The notes: generated from the sequence alone by a model not told the origin. DNA of 64,000 nucleotides from Falsiroseomonas bella (GCF_003173615.1 NZ_QGNA01000001.1:682001-746000), one strand, 5' to 3'. Shown: positions 25,756 through 35,303, counted from the first letter of the stretch. Made by a program: numbers and translations.

Positions 25756-27072
25756 TCAGTGGGCGTGCTCGAACTGCGCCGCCTCGGTGGAGGTGGCGAG
25801 CGCGGTGGTGCTGGCGGTGCCGCCGGAGGCCGCGGTCGCGACCGCGTCGAAATAGCCGACGCCGACCTCGCGCTGGTGGCGCACCGCGGTGAAGCCCTCG
25901 GCCTCGGCGGCGAACTCGGCCTGCTGCAATTCGCTGTAGGCGCCCATGCCGTGCTCGGCGTAGCCACGCGCCAGCTTGAACATCGACAGGTTCAGGCTGT
26001 GGAAGCCGGCGAGTGTGACGAACTGGAACTTGTAGCCCATCGCGCCGAGCTCGCGCTGGAAGCGCGTCGCGGCCTCGACGCCCATCTTGCGCTGCCAGTT
26101 GAAGCTGGGCGAGCAGTTGTAGGCGAGCATCTTGCCCGGGAATTCGCGCTGGATGGCTGCCGCGAAATCGCGCGCATCCTGCAGGTCGGGGTCGGAGGTC
26201 TCCCACCACAGCAGGTCGGCATAGGGCGCATAGGCCAGGCTGCGGGCGATGGCGTATTGCTTGCCCATGCCGGGGCGGATGCGGAAGAAGCCCTCCGGCG
26301 TGCGCTCGCCGGTCAGGAAGGGGCGGTCGCGCTCGTCGATGTCGGCGGTGAGAAGCTGCGCGGATTCCGCATCGGTGCGGCACAGCAGCACCGTCGGCAC
26401 GCCTTCCACCTCGGCCGCCAGCCGCGCGGCGTTCAGCGTGCGGATGTGCTGGCTGATCGGGACCAGCACCTTGCCGCCGAGATGGCCGCACTTCTTCTCG
26501 CTGCTCAGCTGGTCCTCGAAATGCACGCCGGCGGCGCCGGCCTCGATCATGTGGCGCATCAGCTCATAGGCGTTCAGCGCGCCGCCGAAGCCGGCCTCGG
26601 CATCCGCGATGATGGGGGCCATCCAGCAGGTGCTGTCGCCCTTCCCCTCCTGCACCGCGATCTGGTCGCAGCGGCGCAGCGCGTTGTTGATGCGGCGCAC
26701 GACATTCGGCACGGAATCGACCGGGTAGAGCGACTGGTCCGGATACATCTCCCCGCCGGTGTTCGCATCGGCCGCGACCTGCCAGCCGGAGAGGTAGATC
26801 GCCTTCAGCCCCGCCTTCACCTGCTGCACCGCCTGCATGCCGGTCAGCGCGCCGAGCGTGTTCACGAAGGGCTCAGTCTTCAGCAACTGCCACAGGCGGC
26901 GCGCGCCCATGTCGGCCAGCGTGTGCTGCACCCGGAAACTGCCGGAGAGGCGTGCGACATCGGCCGGCGTGTAGTCGCGGCGGATGCCCTCGAAGCGGCC
27001 CGGCATGGGCGCGCCGCCGCCAAGGCCCGAGCCATCGGGGGCGAAGTTCGGGGAGGTGGTGTGACGGGTCAT
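25756..27072 (-). CDS. aceA: Isocitrate lyase
   Basis: First enzyme of the glyoxylate shunt, cleaving isocitrate to glyoxylate and succinate; 438 residues. The active-site signature KKCGH is at residues 193-197 with Cys195 as the catalytic base. Metal-site and substrate motifs [20 protein letters not shown] and [15 protein letters not shown] are intact. The ATG has AAGGAGC upstream. It is divergent from the XRE/ScfR-type regulator and followed by a small His-rich protein. No malate synthase is in the window. Confidence 0.97.
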   Translation of the reverse strand: MTRHTTSPNFAPDGSGLGGGAPMPGRFEGIRRDYTPADVARLSGSFRVQHTLADMGARRLWQLLKTEPFVNTLGALTGMQAVQQVKAGLKAIYLSGWQVAADANTGGEMYPDQSLYPVDSVPNVVRRINNALRRCDQIAVQEGKGDSTCWMAPIIADAEAGFGGALNAYELMRHMIEAGAAGVHFEDQLSSEKKCGHLGGKVLVPISQHIRTLNAARLAAEVEGVPTVLLCRTDAESAQLLTADIDERDRPFLTGERTPEGFFRIRPGMGKQYAIARSLAYAPYADLLWWETSDPDLQDARDFAAAIQREFPGKMLAYNCSPSFNWQRKMGVEAATRFQRELGAMGYKFQFVTLAGFHSLNLSMFKLARGYAEHGMGAYSELQQAEFAAEAEGFTAVRHQREVGVGYFDAVATAASGGTASTTALATSTEAAQFEHAH

Positions 27073-27171
27073 TGGCGCTCCTTGCCGCGCATCCTTGCGC
27101 GCGGCTCTCGTCAATAATTCACATTGCAGCGCCGAAGTTCAGCAGGGAGAATGCGTGTCGAGCGGCAAGGC

Positions 27172-27187
27172 TGTGCATGATTTCACA
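27172..27187. promoter_or_regulatory. CRP/FNR-like palindrome between aceA and scfR
   Basis: TGTGC-N6-TCACA matches the CRP-type consensus TGTGA-N6-TCACA in nine of ten arm positions. It is centred about 40 nt upstream of the scfR ATG and about 108 nt upstream of aceA. Whether a CRP/FNR-family protein binds here is inference. Confidence 0.4.
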
Positions 27188-27219
27188 GGCACTGCCACGC
27201 GTTTTGTAAAGGATGATAC

Positions 27220-28620
27220 ATGGCGCGCCCGCTGATCGGCCGCACGATCCGCCGCCTGCGCATGGAGCGCGGCCTGACCCAGCAGGCGCTCGCGGCCCGG
27301 CTCGGCATCTCCGCCAGCTACCTGAACCTGATCGAGCACGACCAGCGCACCGTCACCGCAAGCCTGCTGATCAAGCTCGGCGAGCATCTGTCGGTGGATC
27401 TCGCCGCGCTCTCGGGCAACCGCGAGCGCCAGACGGAGGCCGGGCTGCGCGAGGTGCTGTCCGATCCGCTGCTCGGGCTCGATGCCGTGCCGGAGATGGA
27501 GGTCGCGTCGCTCGCCGCCTCCGCGCCGAATGCGGCGCGCGCGATGCTCGCGCTGTACCGCGCCTGGCGCGTCGCGAAGGAGGACGCCTCGGGCATTGCG
27601 CTGCCGACAGGCCGACGCATCCTGCTGCCGACGGAAGAGGCGCGCGACTTCTTCCACGACCATGCCAACCACTTCCCCGCGCTGGAGGCGATCGCGGAGC
27701 GCCTGGGCGCGGAGCTGCGCGCAAGCCCGGCGGAGATGAACCACGCCATCGCCGAAAGGCTGCGCCACACCCATGGCGTGACGGTCGCTGTTGGGCCGCT
27801 GGAAGGCTCGCTGCGGCGCTACGATCCGGCACTACGGCGGCTCGATCTCTCCGAGTCGCTGCCGCGCGAATCGCGCGGATTCCAGATGGCCTTCCAGCTC
27901 ATGCTGCTCGAGGCGCGGGAGGCGGTGGAAGCGGTGGTCGCGCCGGCCGAGCCCTCCACGCCCGAAGCCGCGTCGATCATCCGGCTCGGCCTGCTGAACT
28001 ACCTGGCCGGGGCGCTGCTGATGCCCTACGCCGCCTTCCTCGCCGCCGCGCGGGAACTGCGGCACGAGGTGGAGGCGATGGCCGCGCGCTTCGGCGTGTC
28101 CTTCGAGCAGGCGGCGCACCGCCTCTCCACGCTGCAGCGCGACGGCGCGCGCGGCGTGCCCTTCTTCTTCCTGCGCGTGGACCCGGCGGGCAATGTGGAC
28201 AAGCGCTTCTCGGCGGCCGGCTTCCCCTTCGCGCGCTTCGGCGGCAGCTGCCCGAAATGGATCGTCCACCGCGCCTTCGCCCATCCTGGCGAGACCCAGG
28301 TGCAGGTCGCACAACTGCCGGATGGTGCGACCTTCCTGACCTTCGCGCGCGCCATCGCGGCACCCACCACGCGCTGGGGGGAACCCGCGCCGATGCATGT
28401 GGTGGCGATGGGCTGCGACATCGCACGCTCGGATGAGCTCGCCTATGCGGATGCGCTCGACATACCGCGCGCGGCGGTGGGAATCGGCCTGTCCTGCCGG
28501 CTCTGCGACCGCACGGACTGCCGCAGCCGCGCCTTCCCGCCGCTGGAACACCGCCTGATGCTCGACCCCAATGAGGACAGCGCCGCGCCCTGGCGATTCG
28601 AGAAGGCGAAGCGGCTCTGA
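27220..28620 (+). CDS. ScfR/RamB-type XRE-family regulator (short-chain fatty acyl regulator)
   Basis: 466 residues. An N-terminal XRE helix-turn-helix (IRRLRMERGLTQQALAARLG, SASYLNLIEHDQR) is followed by an ImmA/IrrE-like region and a C-terminal DUF2083-type domain with clustered Cys (LSCRLCDRTDC). This architecture is that of ScfR/RamB/PrpC-type regulators of acetate, propionate and glyoxylate-shunt genes that sense short-chain acyl-CoA. Being divergent from aceA, it very probably controls that gene. AAAGGA lies 6 nt before the ATG. Confidence 0.88.
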   Translation: MARPLIGRTIRRLRMERGLTQQALAARLGISASYLNLIEHDQRTVTASLLIKLGEHLSVDLAALSGNRERQTEAGLREVLSDPLLGLDAVPEMEVASLAASAPNAARAMLALYRAWRVAKEDASGIALPTGRRILLPTEEARDFFHDHANHFPALEAIAERLGAELRASPAEMNHAIAERLRHTHGVTVAVGPLEGSLRRYDPALRRLDLSESLPRESRGFQMAFQLMLLEAREAVEAVVAPAEPSTPEAASIIRLGLLNYLAGALLMPYAAFLAAARELRHEVEAMAARFGVSFEQAAHRLSTLQRDGARGVPFFFLRVDPAGNVDKRFSAAGFPFARFGGSCPKWIVHRAFAHPGETQVQVAQLPDGATFLTFARAIAAPTTRWGEPAPMHVVAMGCDIARSDELAYADALDIPRAAVGIGLSCRLCDRTDCRSRAFPPLEHRLMLDPNEDSAAPWRFEKAKRL

Positions 28621-28747
28621 GCCAGTGCCCCGTTCAGAGTGGGTGAGGTTTCACAAGTCCGTCATTGCACGCCGCCCGATTCCTCCGCTTACTCCGTTCG
28701 CGAAGCGGAATCGGGGCGACGGCCCCGCACGGGAGAAAGAGCGAGCG

Positions 28748-31700
28748 ATGTCGGCCTGGATCAACGAGTTCCACTACGACAACACCGGCACGGACGTCGG
28801 CGAGTTCATCGAGATCGCCGGCAAGGCCGGCACCGACCTCACTGGCTGGTCGCTGGTGCGCTACAATGGCAGCGCGCCCGGCGCGGCGGTGGTCTATTCG
28901 TCCCCCGGGAGCATCACCCTCACCAGCGTCGTCATCCCGAACCAGCAGAACGGCTTCGGCACCGTTTCCTTTGCGCTGCCGCAGGACGGCCTGCAGAATG
29001 GGGCCAATGACGGCTTCGCGCTGGTCGACGACAACGGCATCGTCGTGCAGCTGCTCAGCTACGAGGGCGTCTTCACCGCCTCCAACGGACCCGCCGCGGG
29101 CCTGACCAGCATCGATGTCGGCGTGGCGCAGACCAGCTCCACCCTGGTCGGCACCTCCCTGCACCTGGTCGGCGCCGGCGACGACCATGCGGACTTCACC
29201 TGGTCGATCTCCGCCGACGACAGCCCGGGCGCGGTGAATGACGGGCAGACCTTCGTTGCGGCCGTCGTCATCCCCGTGATCAACGAGTTCAGCTTCAGCA
29301 CGGCCGGCACCGACGTGGAGTATGTCGAGGTGAAGGGCGCGCCGAACACCGCGCTCTCCACCCTCTACCTGCTGCAGATCGAAGGAGACACCGGCAGTCC
29401 ACGCGGCACGGTGGACAGCGTGCTGCAGGTCGGCACGACCGACGCCGCTGGATTCTGGCTCGGCAGCGTCGCCGCCAATACCTTCGAGAACGGGACCGTC
29501 ACGCTGCTGCTGGTCTCCGATTGGACCGGCTCCGTGGGCACCGACCTCGACACGAATGACGACGGCGTCCTGGACGTGACGCCCTGGACCGCGATCGTGG
29601 ACAGCGTCGCGGTGAATGATGGTGGCGTGGGCGACCTGACCTATGGTGCGCCCGTTTTGGGCGTCGCCTATGACGGCCTGTCCTTCGCCCCCGGCGGCGC
29701 GAGCCGCATCCCGGACGGCACCGACACCGACAGCACCGCCGACTGGGTGCGCAACGATTTCGACCTGGCCGGCATCCCCGGCTTCGCCGGCACCCCGGTG
29801 GTGGGCGAGGCGCTGAACACGCCGGGCGCGCCGAACCAGGCCTATGCCCCGCCGGTCGGCGCCAGCGTGACGATCAACGACGTCTCGATCGCCGAGGGCG
29901 ATTCCGGCACCACGCAGCTGGTCTTCACCGTCACGCGCAGCGACAACACGGGCGCCTTCACGCTGGACTTCGTCACCGCCGATGGCGGCGCGACCGCGGG
30001 CAGCGACTACGAGGCGGCAAGCGGCACGCTGACCTTCGCCGCCGGCGGCGACCTCACCCAGACCATCTCCGTCACCGTCAACGGCGACACCGTCTTCGAG
30101 GGCGACGAGAGCTTCACCGTCACCCTCTCCAACCTCGCCGTCACGGGCGGCACGGCGACGCTGGACGACGCCTCGGGCACCGGCACGATCCTCAACGACG
30201 ATGCGAATTTCCGGAAGATCCACGAGGTGCAGGGCGCGGGTGCGGCCAGCCCGCTGGTCGGCCAGACCGTCACGGTCGAGGCGATCGTCGTCGGCGATTT
30301 CCAGAACGGCGACGCCGATGCGAAGCGCAACCTCGGCGGCTTCTACCTGCAGGAGGAGGATGCCGATGCGGACGCCAACGCGCTGACCTCGGAAGGCATC
30401 TTCGTCTTCCAGGGCGGCGCCCTCGGCGATGTCGCGCTCGGCGACCGCGTGCGGATCACCGGCACGGTCTCCGAGTTCTTCGGCATGACGCAGATCACCG
30501 CGGCCAGCATCAGCGTGCTCGACAGCGGCAACCCGCTGCCGACCGCCGCAGAGATCCTGCTGCCCGCCGCGGCGACCACGCTGAACCAGAACGGCCGCGT
30601 CCAGCCCGACCTCGAATCCTATGAAGGCATGCGGGTCGTCTTCACGCAGACGCTGACCGTCACGGAGCAGTTCCAGCTCGACCGCTTCAATGAGATCAAG
30701 CTGGTCGCCGGCGACCGGCCGATGCAGTTCACGCAGGAGAACCTGCCCGACGCCCCGGGCTACCAGGCCTCGCTCGTCGAGGTCGGCGCGCGCACCATCA
30801 CCTATGACGACGGGCTCAACATCCAGAACGGGCCCATCGGCAACCTGGACGGCTTCGGGCCGACCTACGGCACGGCCAATGCGCCGCGCATGGGCGATAC
30901 GGTCACCAACCTCTCCGGCGTGCTCGACTACCAGTTCGCCGGCAATGCGACGAGCGGCGCCACCTGGCGCGTCCGCGCCACCCAGGACGGCGCCAACAGC
31001 TTCGTGGACGCGGCGCCGCGCCCCGCCGCGGCGCCCGATGTCGGCGGCACGCTGCAGGTCGCGTCCTTCAACGTGCTCAACTTCTTCACCACGCTGAGCG
31101 CCGGCGGCGCGCTGACGGCCATCGGCCTCGATCCGCGCGGCGCCAATTCCGCGGCGGAGTTCGACCGCCAGGCGGAGAAGCTGCTGACCACGCTGCATCT
31201 GCTCGGCGCCGACGTCATCGGCCTGATCGAGCTCGAGAACGACTTCGCTGTCGGCGCTTCCGGCAACGCGATCGAGTTCATCGTCGAGGGGCTGAACGCG
31301 CTCGAAGGCGGCGATGTCTGGTCCTGGGTGAACCCGGACACGCGCTTCGTCGGCACGGACGCCATCGCCGTCGGGCTGATCTACCGCAACGACGCGGTGC
31401 AGCTCGCCGGCGGCACCACCGTGTCCATCCTCGATTCCGGGCTCATCGCGCAGGATGGCCGCGCGCCCATCGCGGCCAGCTTCGAGGACATCACGAGCGG
31501 CGAGGTCTTCACCGTCACGGTCAACCACTTCAAGTCGAAGGGCTCCGCCGCCGGCCTGCCGGGCGATGCCGATGCCGGCGACGGCCAGGGCCTCTCCAAC
31601 GCCACGCGCGTGCAGCAGGCGCAGGAGCTGCTGGACTGGCTTGGCACCGACCCGACCGGCGCGAACGACGACGACGTGCTGATCATCGGCGACCTCAACG

Positions 31701-32863
31701 CCTATGCGATGGAGGACCCGATCCGGCTGCTGGAGAATGCCGGCTACGTGAATCTCGAGCAGCCCGGCAGCTACTCCTATGTCTTCGACGGGCTGACGGG
31801 CTCGCTCGATCACGCGCTCGCCTCGGCCTCGCTCGCGGCGAAAGTTTCGGGCGCGGCGGCGTGGCACATCAACGCGGACGAGGCGGATGCGCTGGACTAC
31901 AACCTCGATTTCGGCCGCGACCCGGCGATCTTCGACGGCACCGTGCCCTTCCGCACCTCCGACCACGATCCGCTGCTGGTCGGCCTGAACTTCGTCAACG
32001 AGAACGAGCTGATTGTTCGCGGCGACGGCGACGACACGGTGGATGGCGGCGCGGGCGACGACACGATCCTGGGCGGCGGCGGCGACGACAGCCTGATCGG
32101 CGGCGAGGGCGATGACGAGCTCGACGGCGAGGCGGGCAACGACACGATGGAAGGCGGTGCGGGCAACGACCTCTACCATCTCGACAGCCGGTTCGACCGC
32201 GTGGTCGAGCAGGCGGGCGAAGGCGCCGACACCATCATGGGCGAGGTGGAGCTCCGGCTCGGCGCCAACATCGAGGCCGCGCAGCTCACGGGAGAGGCCA
32301 ACGTCGCGATCCGCGCCAACGGGCTCGACAACCGCCTGGTCGGGAACCTGGGCAACAACAAGATCGAGGGCTTCGACGGGGCCGATGCGATACTGGGCGG
32401 CGAAGGCAGGGACACGCTCATCGGCGGCAACGGGGACGACCTGCTGCTGGGCGGCGAGGGCCGTGACGTGCTGTTCGGCGGCGAAGGAGCCGACACGCTC
32501 GATGGCGGCGCGGATGGCGACTGGCTGCGGGGCGATGCCGGCGCGGACACCTATCTGTTCTCGGTCGGTCCGGGGGGGCTGACCGATGCGAAGCTGATCC
32601 ACGGCTTCGCATCGGGCGAGGACATGATCGCGATCCTGGCGGCCGCGTTCGATCCGTCGCTTGCCGCCGGGGCGCTCGATCCGTCGCGGTTCGAGGCGAA
32701 TGCGCGCGGCCAGGCGACCACGGCGGGCCAGGGCGTCTTCGTCTTCGAGACCGACAAGGCCTGGCTGTGGTGGGACACGGATGGCGCCGAGGCGGGGCGC
32801 GAGCTCGTGGCGCGCTTCGGCAGCTCCTCCCCGCTCGATGCCTCCGACTTCATCGTGATCTGA
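28748..32863 (+). CDS. Secreted RTX-type multi-domain extracellular nuclease (ExeM/NucH-like)
   Basis: 1371 residues with no signal peptide and low Cys. Domains in order: lamin-tail-like (about 1-110, INEFHYDNTGTDVGEFIE) and a second lamin-tail-like module (about 175-365). These are followed by Calx-beta (about 374-485), an OB-fold nuclease module (about 488-600) and an endonuclease/exonuclease/phosphatase domain (about 770-1080). The last carries ASFNVLNFF, Glu828 in LIELEND, GDLNAY at 981-986 and catalytic His1073 in SDHDP. RTX calcium repeats (about 1092-1270) complete the chain. C-terminal RTX implies type I secretion, but no ABC exporter or HlyD gene is nearby. Likely role is degradation of extracellular DNA for phosphate or biofilm. 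The ATG has GGGAG 12 nt upstream. Confidence 0.92.
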   Translation: MSAWINEFHYDNTGTDVGEFIEIAGKAGTDLTGWSLVRYNGSAPGAAVVYSSPGSITLTSVVIPNQQNGFGTVSFALPQDGLQNGANDGFALVDDNGIVVQLLSYEGVFTASNGPAAGLTSIDVGVAQTSSTLVGTSLHLVGAGDDHADFTWSISADDSPGAVNDGQTFVAAVVIPVINEFSFSTAGTDVEYVEVKGAPNTALSTLYLLQIEGDTGSPRGTVDSVLQVGTTDAAGFWLGSVAANTFENGTVTLLLVSDWTGSVGTDLDTNDDGVLDVTPWTAIVDSVAVNDGGVGDLTYGAPVLGVAYDGLSFAPGGASRIPDGTDTDSTADWVRNDFDLAGIPGFAGTPVVGEALNTPGAPNQAYAPPVGASVTINDVSIAEGDSGTTQLVFTVTRSDNTGAFTLDFVTADGGATAGSDYEAASGTLTFAAGGDLTQTISVTVNGDTVFEGDESFTVTLSNLAVTGGTATLDDASGTGTILNDDANFRKIHEVQGAGAASPLVGQTVTVEAIVVGDFQNGDADAKRNLGGFYLQEEDADADANALTSEGIFVFQGGALGDVALGDRVRITGTVSEFFGMTQITAASISVLDSGNPLPTAAEILLPAAATTLNQNGRVQPDLESYEGMRVVFTQTLTVTEQFQLDRFNEIKLVAGDRPMQFTQENLPDAPGYQASLVEVGARTITYDDGLNIQNGPIGNLDGFGPTYGTANAPRMGDTVTNLSGVLDYQFAGNATSGATWRVRATQDGANSFVDAAPRPAAAPDVGGTLQVASFNVLNFFTTLSAGGALTAIGLDPRGANSAAEFDRQAEKLLTTLHLLGADVIGLIELENDFAVGASGNAIEFIVEGLNALEGGDVWSWVNPDTRFVGTDAIAVGLIYRNDAVQLAGGTTVSILDSGLIAQDGRAPIAASFEDITSGEVFTVTVNHFKSKGSAAGLPGDADAGDGQGLSNATRVQQAQELLDWLGTDPTGANDDDVLIIGDLNAYAMEDPIRLLENAGYVNLEQPGSYSYVFDGLTGSLDHALASASLAAKVSGAAAWHINADEADALDYNLDFGRDPAIFDGTVPFRTSDHDPLLVGLNFVNENELIVRGDGDDTVDGGAGDDTILGGGGDDSLIGGEGDDELDGEAGNDTMEGGAGNDLYHLDSRFDRVVEQAGEGADTIMGEVELRLGANIEAAQLTGEANVAIRANGLDNRLVGNLGNNKIEGFDGADAILGGEGRDTLIGGNGDDLLLGGEGRDVLFGGEGADTLDGGADGDWLRGDAGADTYLFSVGPGGLTDAKLIHGFASGEDMIAILAAAFDPSLAAGALDPSRFEANARGQATTAGQGVFVFETDKAWLWWDTDGAEAGRELVARFGSSSPLDASDFIVI
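32020..32560 (+). repeat. RTX nonapeptide repeat block
   Basis: Codes for tandem GGxGxDxLx-type repeats in two groups (GGAGDDTILGGGGDDSLIGG, then GGEGRDTLIGGNGDDLLLGG), separated by a beta-rich spacer. They bind calcium and act with the C-terminal signal in type I secretion. Confidence 0.9.
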
Positions 32864-32908
32864 GGGCGGGCTCCCCGCGGGGGTGCCGGCGGTATCGCCA
32901 CGCGGTGT

Positions 32909-32926
32909 GCGGGAGTAGCCTCCCGC
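32909..32926 (+). promoter_or_regulatory. Hairpin covering the Shine-Dalgarno of the Bcr/CflA gene
   Basis: GCGGGAG (32909-32915) and CTCCCGC (32920-32926) form perfect 7-bp arms around a TAGC loop. The left arm contains GGGAG, the only ribosome-site candidate for the GTG start 4 nt after the hairpin. It could regulate translation or be a rho-independent-like remnant without a T-run. Confidence 0.45.
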
Positions 32927-32930
32927 CGCC

Positions 32931-34160
32931 GTGACCCCCCGCGACATCCCCGCCGACACCGCGCCCGCCCCGCTGCCCGCCGCCACCCGCCGCCGGCCGC
33001 CCATCTGGCTGCTGGTCGCGATGATCGGCCTCGGCCCCTTCACGATGCAGATCGTCGTGCCCTCGCTGCCGGCGATGGCGCGCGACCTGAACGCCTCGAT
33101 CGCCACCATCCAGCTCACCGTCACGCTCTACCTGCTGGCAGTGGGCTTCGGGCAGCTGATCTACGGCCCGCTGTCGGACCGCTTCGGGCGGCGCCCGCTG
33201 CTGATGGGCGGGCTCGCCCTCTATGCGGTCGCGAGCCTGGCGGCGGCGCTGAGCGTCGGCGTGCTCGGCCTGGTCGTCGCGCGCAGCTTCCAGGCGATCG
33301 GTGCCTGTGCCGGCGTGGTGCTGGCGCGCGCGGTGATCCGCGATGTCTGGTCGCGGGAGGAAGCGACCAGCGTGCTGGGCTATGTCACAATGGGCATGAC
33401 CATCGCGCCGATGCTGGCGCCGATCCTCGGCAGCCTGCTGGAACAGGCGGCGGGCTGGCGCGCGACAATGCTGGCCTGCCTCGCCTTCGCGCTGCCGCTG
33501 GCCGCGGCCAGCTGGTTCCGCCTGCCGGAGACGCTGGCCGCGCCGCAGAAGCTGCCGGGGCTCGCCGCGATCTGGGGCGCCTATCGCGGCCTCTGGGCGG
33601 TGCCGTCCTTCCGCGCCTATGCCGCGCTCACCGCCAGTTCCACCGCGGTGTTCTTCGCCTTCCTTGGCGGCGCGCCCTATGTCGTGGTGCAGGGCATGGG
33701 CTATTCGCCCGTCGCCTTCGCGCTGGCCTTCGCGGCGATCTCCATCGCCTTCGCGCTCGGCAACTGGATCGCCGGGCGCTTCGCCCCGCGGCTCGGCGCG
33801 CTGCGGCTGCTGGAGTGGGGCGTCGCGGTCTGCACCGGCGGCGCGCTGCTGGCGACGCTGCTGCTGCTGCTCCTGCCGCCGCACATCCTGGTCTTCTTCC
33901 TGCCGATGGCGCTGGTCGCGGTCGGCAACGGCATGACGCAGCCGAGCTCGATTGCCGGCGCGCTGTCCGCGCGGCCGCAGCTGGCGGGCACCGCCTCCTC
34001 CCTGGTCGGGGCGATGCAGATGGGATTCGGCGCGCTGATGAGCTTCGTGGTCGGGCTGGTGGAGTTCGGCGCCGGCATCGGCACCGGGCTGACCATGGCC
34101 GGCTGCGGCGTCGGCGCCTATCTCGCGCTGCGGGCGGTGCGCCGCGTGGCCGGGCGGTGA
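32931..34160 (+). CDS. Bcr/CflA-family MFS drug efflux transporter
   Basis: Twelve-helix major facilitator, 409 residues. FTMQIVVPSLPAMARDLNAS in the first loop and the motif-A-like GPLSDRFGRRPLLMGG are typical of Bcr/CflA (bicyclomycin/chloramphenicol) exporters. The motif ARAVIRDVW follows helix 4. The GTG start places a short Pro/Arg-rich tail before helix 1. It uses the proton gradient to expel an unknown drug or metabolite. Confidence 0.93.
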   Translation: MTPRDIPADTAPAPLPAATRRRPPIWLLVAMIGLGPFTMQIVVPSLPAMARDLNASIATIQLTVTLYLLAVGFGQLIYGPLSDRFGRRPLLMGGLALYAVASLAAALSVGVLGLVVARSFQAIGACAGVVLARAVIRDVWSREEATSVLGYVTMGMTIAPMLAPILGSLLEQAAGWRATMLACLAFALPLAAASWFRLPETLAAPQKLPGLAAIWGAYRGLWAVPSFRAYAALTASSTAVFFAFLGGAPYVVVQGMGYSPVAFALAFAAISIAFALGNWIAGRFAPRLGALRLLEWGVAVCTGGALLATLLLLLLPPHILVFFLPMALVAVGNGMTQPSSIAGALSARPQLAGTASSLVGAMQMGFGALMSFVVGLVEFGAGIGTGLTMAGCGVGAYLALRAVRRVAGR

Positions 34161-34169
34161 CCGCGCCGC

Positions 34170-35264
34170 CTACCGCGCCGCCTGCTCCGCCGGGCGGCGG
34201 ATCAGCACGGTGACGGGCGCGATCACCACGCCGCGCGCCTCGAGCCCCGCGCTCCAGGCCGCGATCGCCGCGACCACCGAGGGCACCGGGTCGTTCGCCA
34301 GGCCCAAGGCCGAGTTGTTCTGCCGCGCCAGATCCTCGAGCTCCGCCAGCCGGCGCTCGACCTCCACCCGCACGGCGGAAGGTTCGTCGAGCAGCACGTC
34401 CACGCTGCGGCCGAAGGCGCGCGCCGGCTGCGGCGCGCCAGGCCTCGGGTCCACGTAAAGAAGGCCGCGACGGGTGAGCGAGGCCTGGATGATCCCCAGC
34501 AACTCGGCATTGGCGGCGAAGCGCTCGCCGCGCATCCCGCCCAGCCCGCCGATGGCGCCCACCTGGCCCCGGATGCGGGACAGGGCCCATTCCAGCCGGT
34601 CGAGATTCTCGCCGACGGTCAGGCTGGTGAGCAGCGCGCGCTCGCCCGGATCGGCCTGCGCGCCGAAGCCCTGGGGTTCCAGGGGCAGCGCGACCAGCAC
34701 CTCCATCCCGCGCGCGCGGGCGCGCTCCAGCAGCGGCGCCGACCGCAGCGAATAGGGGCTGAAGGCCAGCGTCACGCCGCCGGGCAGGCGGCGGATCGCC
34801 TCCTCAGAATGCTGGGCGAAGAGGCCGATGTTGTTGATGACGATACCCACGCGCGGCCGCCGGTCCTCGCGGTCGAAGGGCCGGGCGTAGGTGCGGATGG
34901 AGGTCCGCTCCCCCGGCCCCAGCCGCGGCACGAGCCCGTGGCGGGAAGTTTCGAGCAGCTGCTCGTCAGGCGGGGGGATGACAGGATCGGCGGCCGCGGT
35001 CCGCGCCTCGGCCAGGCGCAGCGGCGGGGGCTCGGGTGCGGCCGGCGGCGCCGCCGGTGCGGCGGTGGCGGACGGCGCTGGCGCGGCCACGGGCTGGGGC
35101 GCCGGGGTGGGCGCCGGAGCCGGCGCTGCCGGCACCGGGACTACCGGAGGCGCTTCGAGGGCGGCTTGCGGTGGCCCGGCCGGCGGGCCGAGCCAGGCAA
35201 GCACGCCGACGCCGCCGGCCAGGGCCAGCAGCACCGCCGCCCAGAACAGCCCGAGGAGCCTCAT
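34170..35264 (-). CDS. Divergent polysaccharide deacetylase family protein
   Basis: 364 residues: one N-terminal helix, a long Ala/Pro linker (about 30-80) and a deacetylase-like barrel (about 138-355). The first catalytic motif, often IDDLG in the family, reads IVINNIG (Asn144-Asn145), so metal-dependent activity is doubtful. It is the usual last member of the gpmI-envC-ctpA gene group and may act in the periplasm on peptidoglycan or simply bind it. An inverted repeat abuts the start codon. Confidence 0.85.
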   Translation of the reverse strand: MRLLGLFWAAVLLALAGGVGVLAWLGPPAGPPQAALEAPPVVPVPAAPAPAPTPAPQPVAAPAPSATAAPAAPPAAPEPPPLRLAEARTAAADPVIPPPDEQLLETSRHGLVPRLGPGERTSIRTYARPFDREDRRPRVGIVINNIGLFAQHSEEAIRRLPGGVTLAFSPYSLRSAPLLERARARGMEVLVALPLEPQGFGAQADPGERALLTSLTVGENLDRLEWALSRIRGQVGAIGGLGGMRGERFAANAELLGIIQASLTRRGLLYVDPRPGAPQPARAFGRSVDVLLDEPSAVRVEVERRLAELEDLARQNNSALGLANDPVPSVVAAIAAWSAGLEARGVVIAPVTVLIRRPAEQAAR

Positions 35265-35284
35265 GTCCCGACCATGTTCGGGAC
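35265..35284 (-). promoter_or_regulatory. Inverted repeat abutting the start codon of the deacetylase-like gene
   Basis: GTCCCGA and TCGGGAC (7-bp arms, 6-nt loop) end exactly where the minus-strand ATG begins. There is no separate Shine-Dalgarno, so in RNA the hairpin would sit in the ribosome-binding region. Confidence 0.4.
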
Positions 35285-35303
35285 GCGTCAGCGGGCTGGC
35301 GGC

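Noticed and set aside
32020-32560. Tandem GC-rich repeats as a possible CRISPR or minisatellite
   Set aside because: They are the RTX coding repeats; unit length and divergence follow the nonapeptide pattern.
28634-33124. A 1496-codon minus-strand open frame antisense to the secreted nuclease
   Set aside because: It is an artefact of high GC and codon bias; its composition (Arg, Gly, Ala, His) has no domain signal, while the plus frame has five clear domains.
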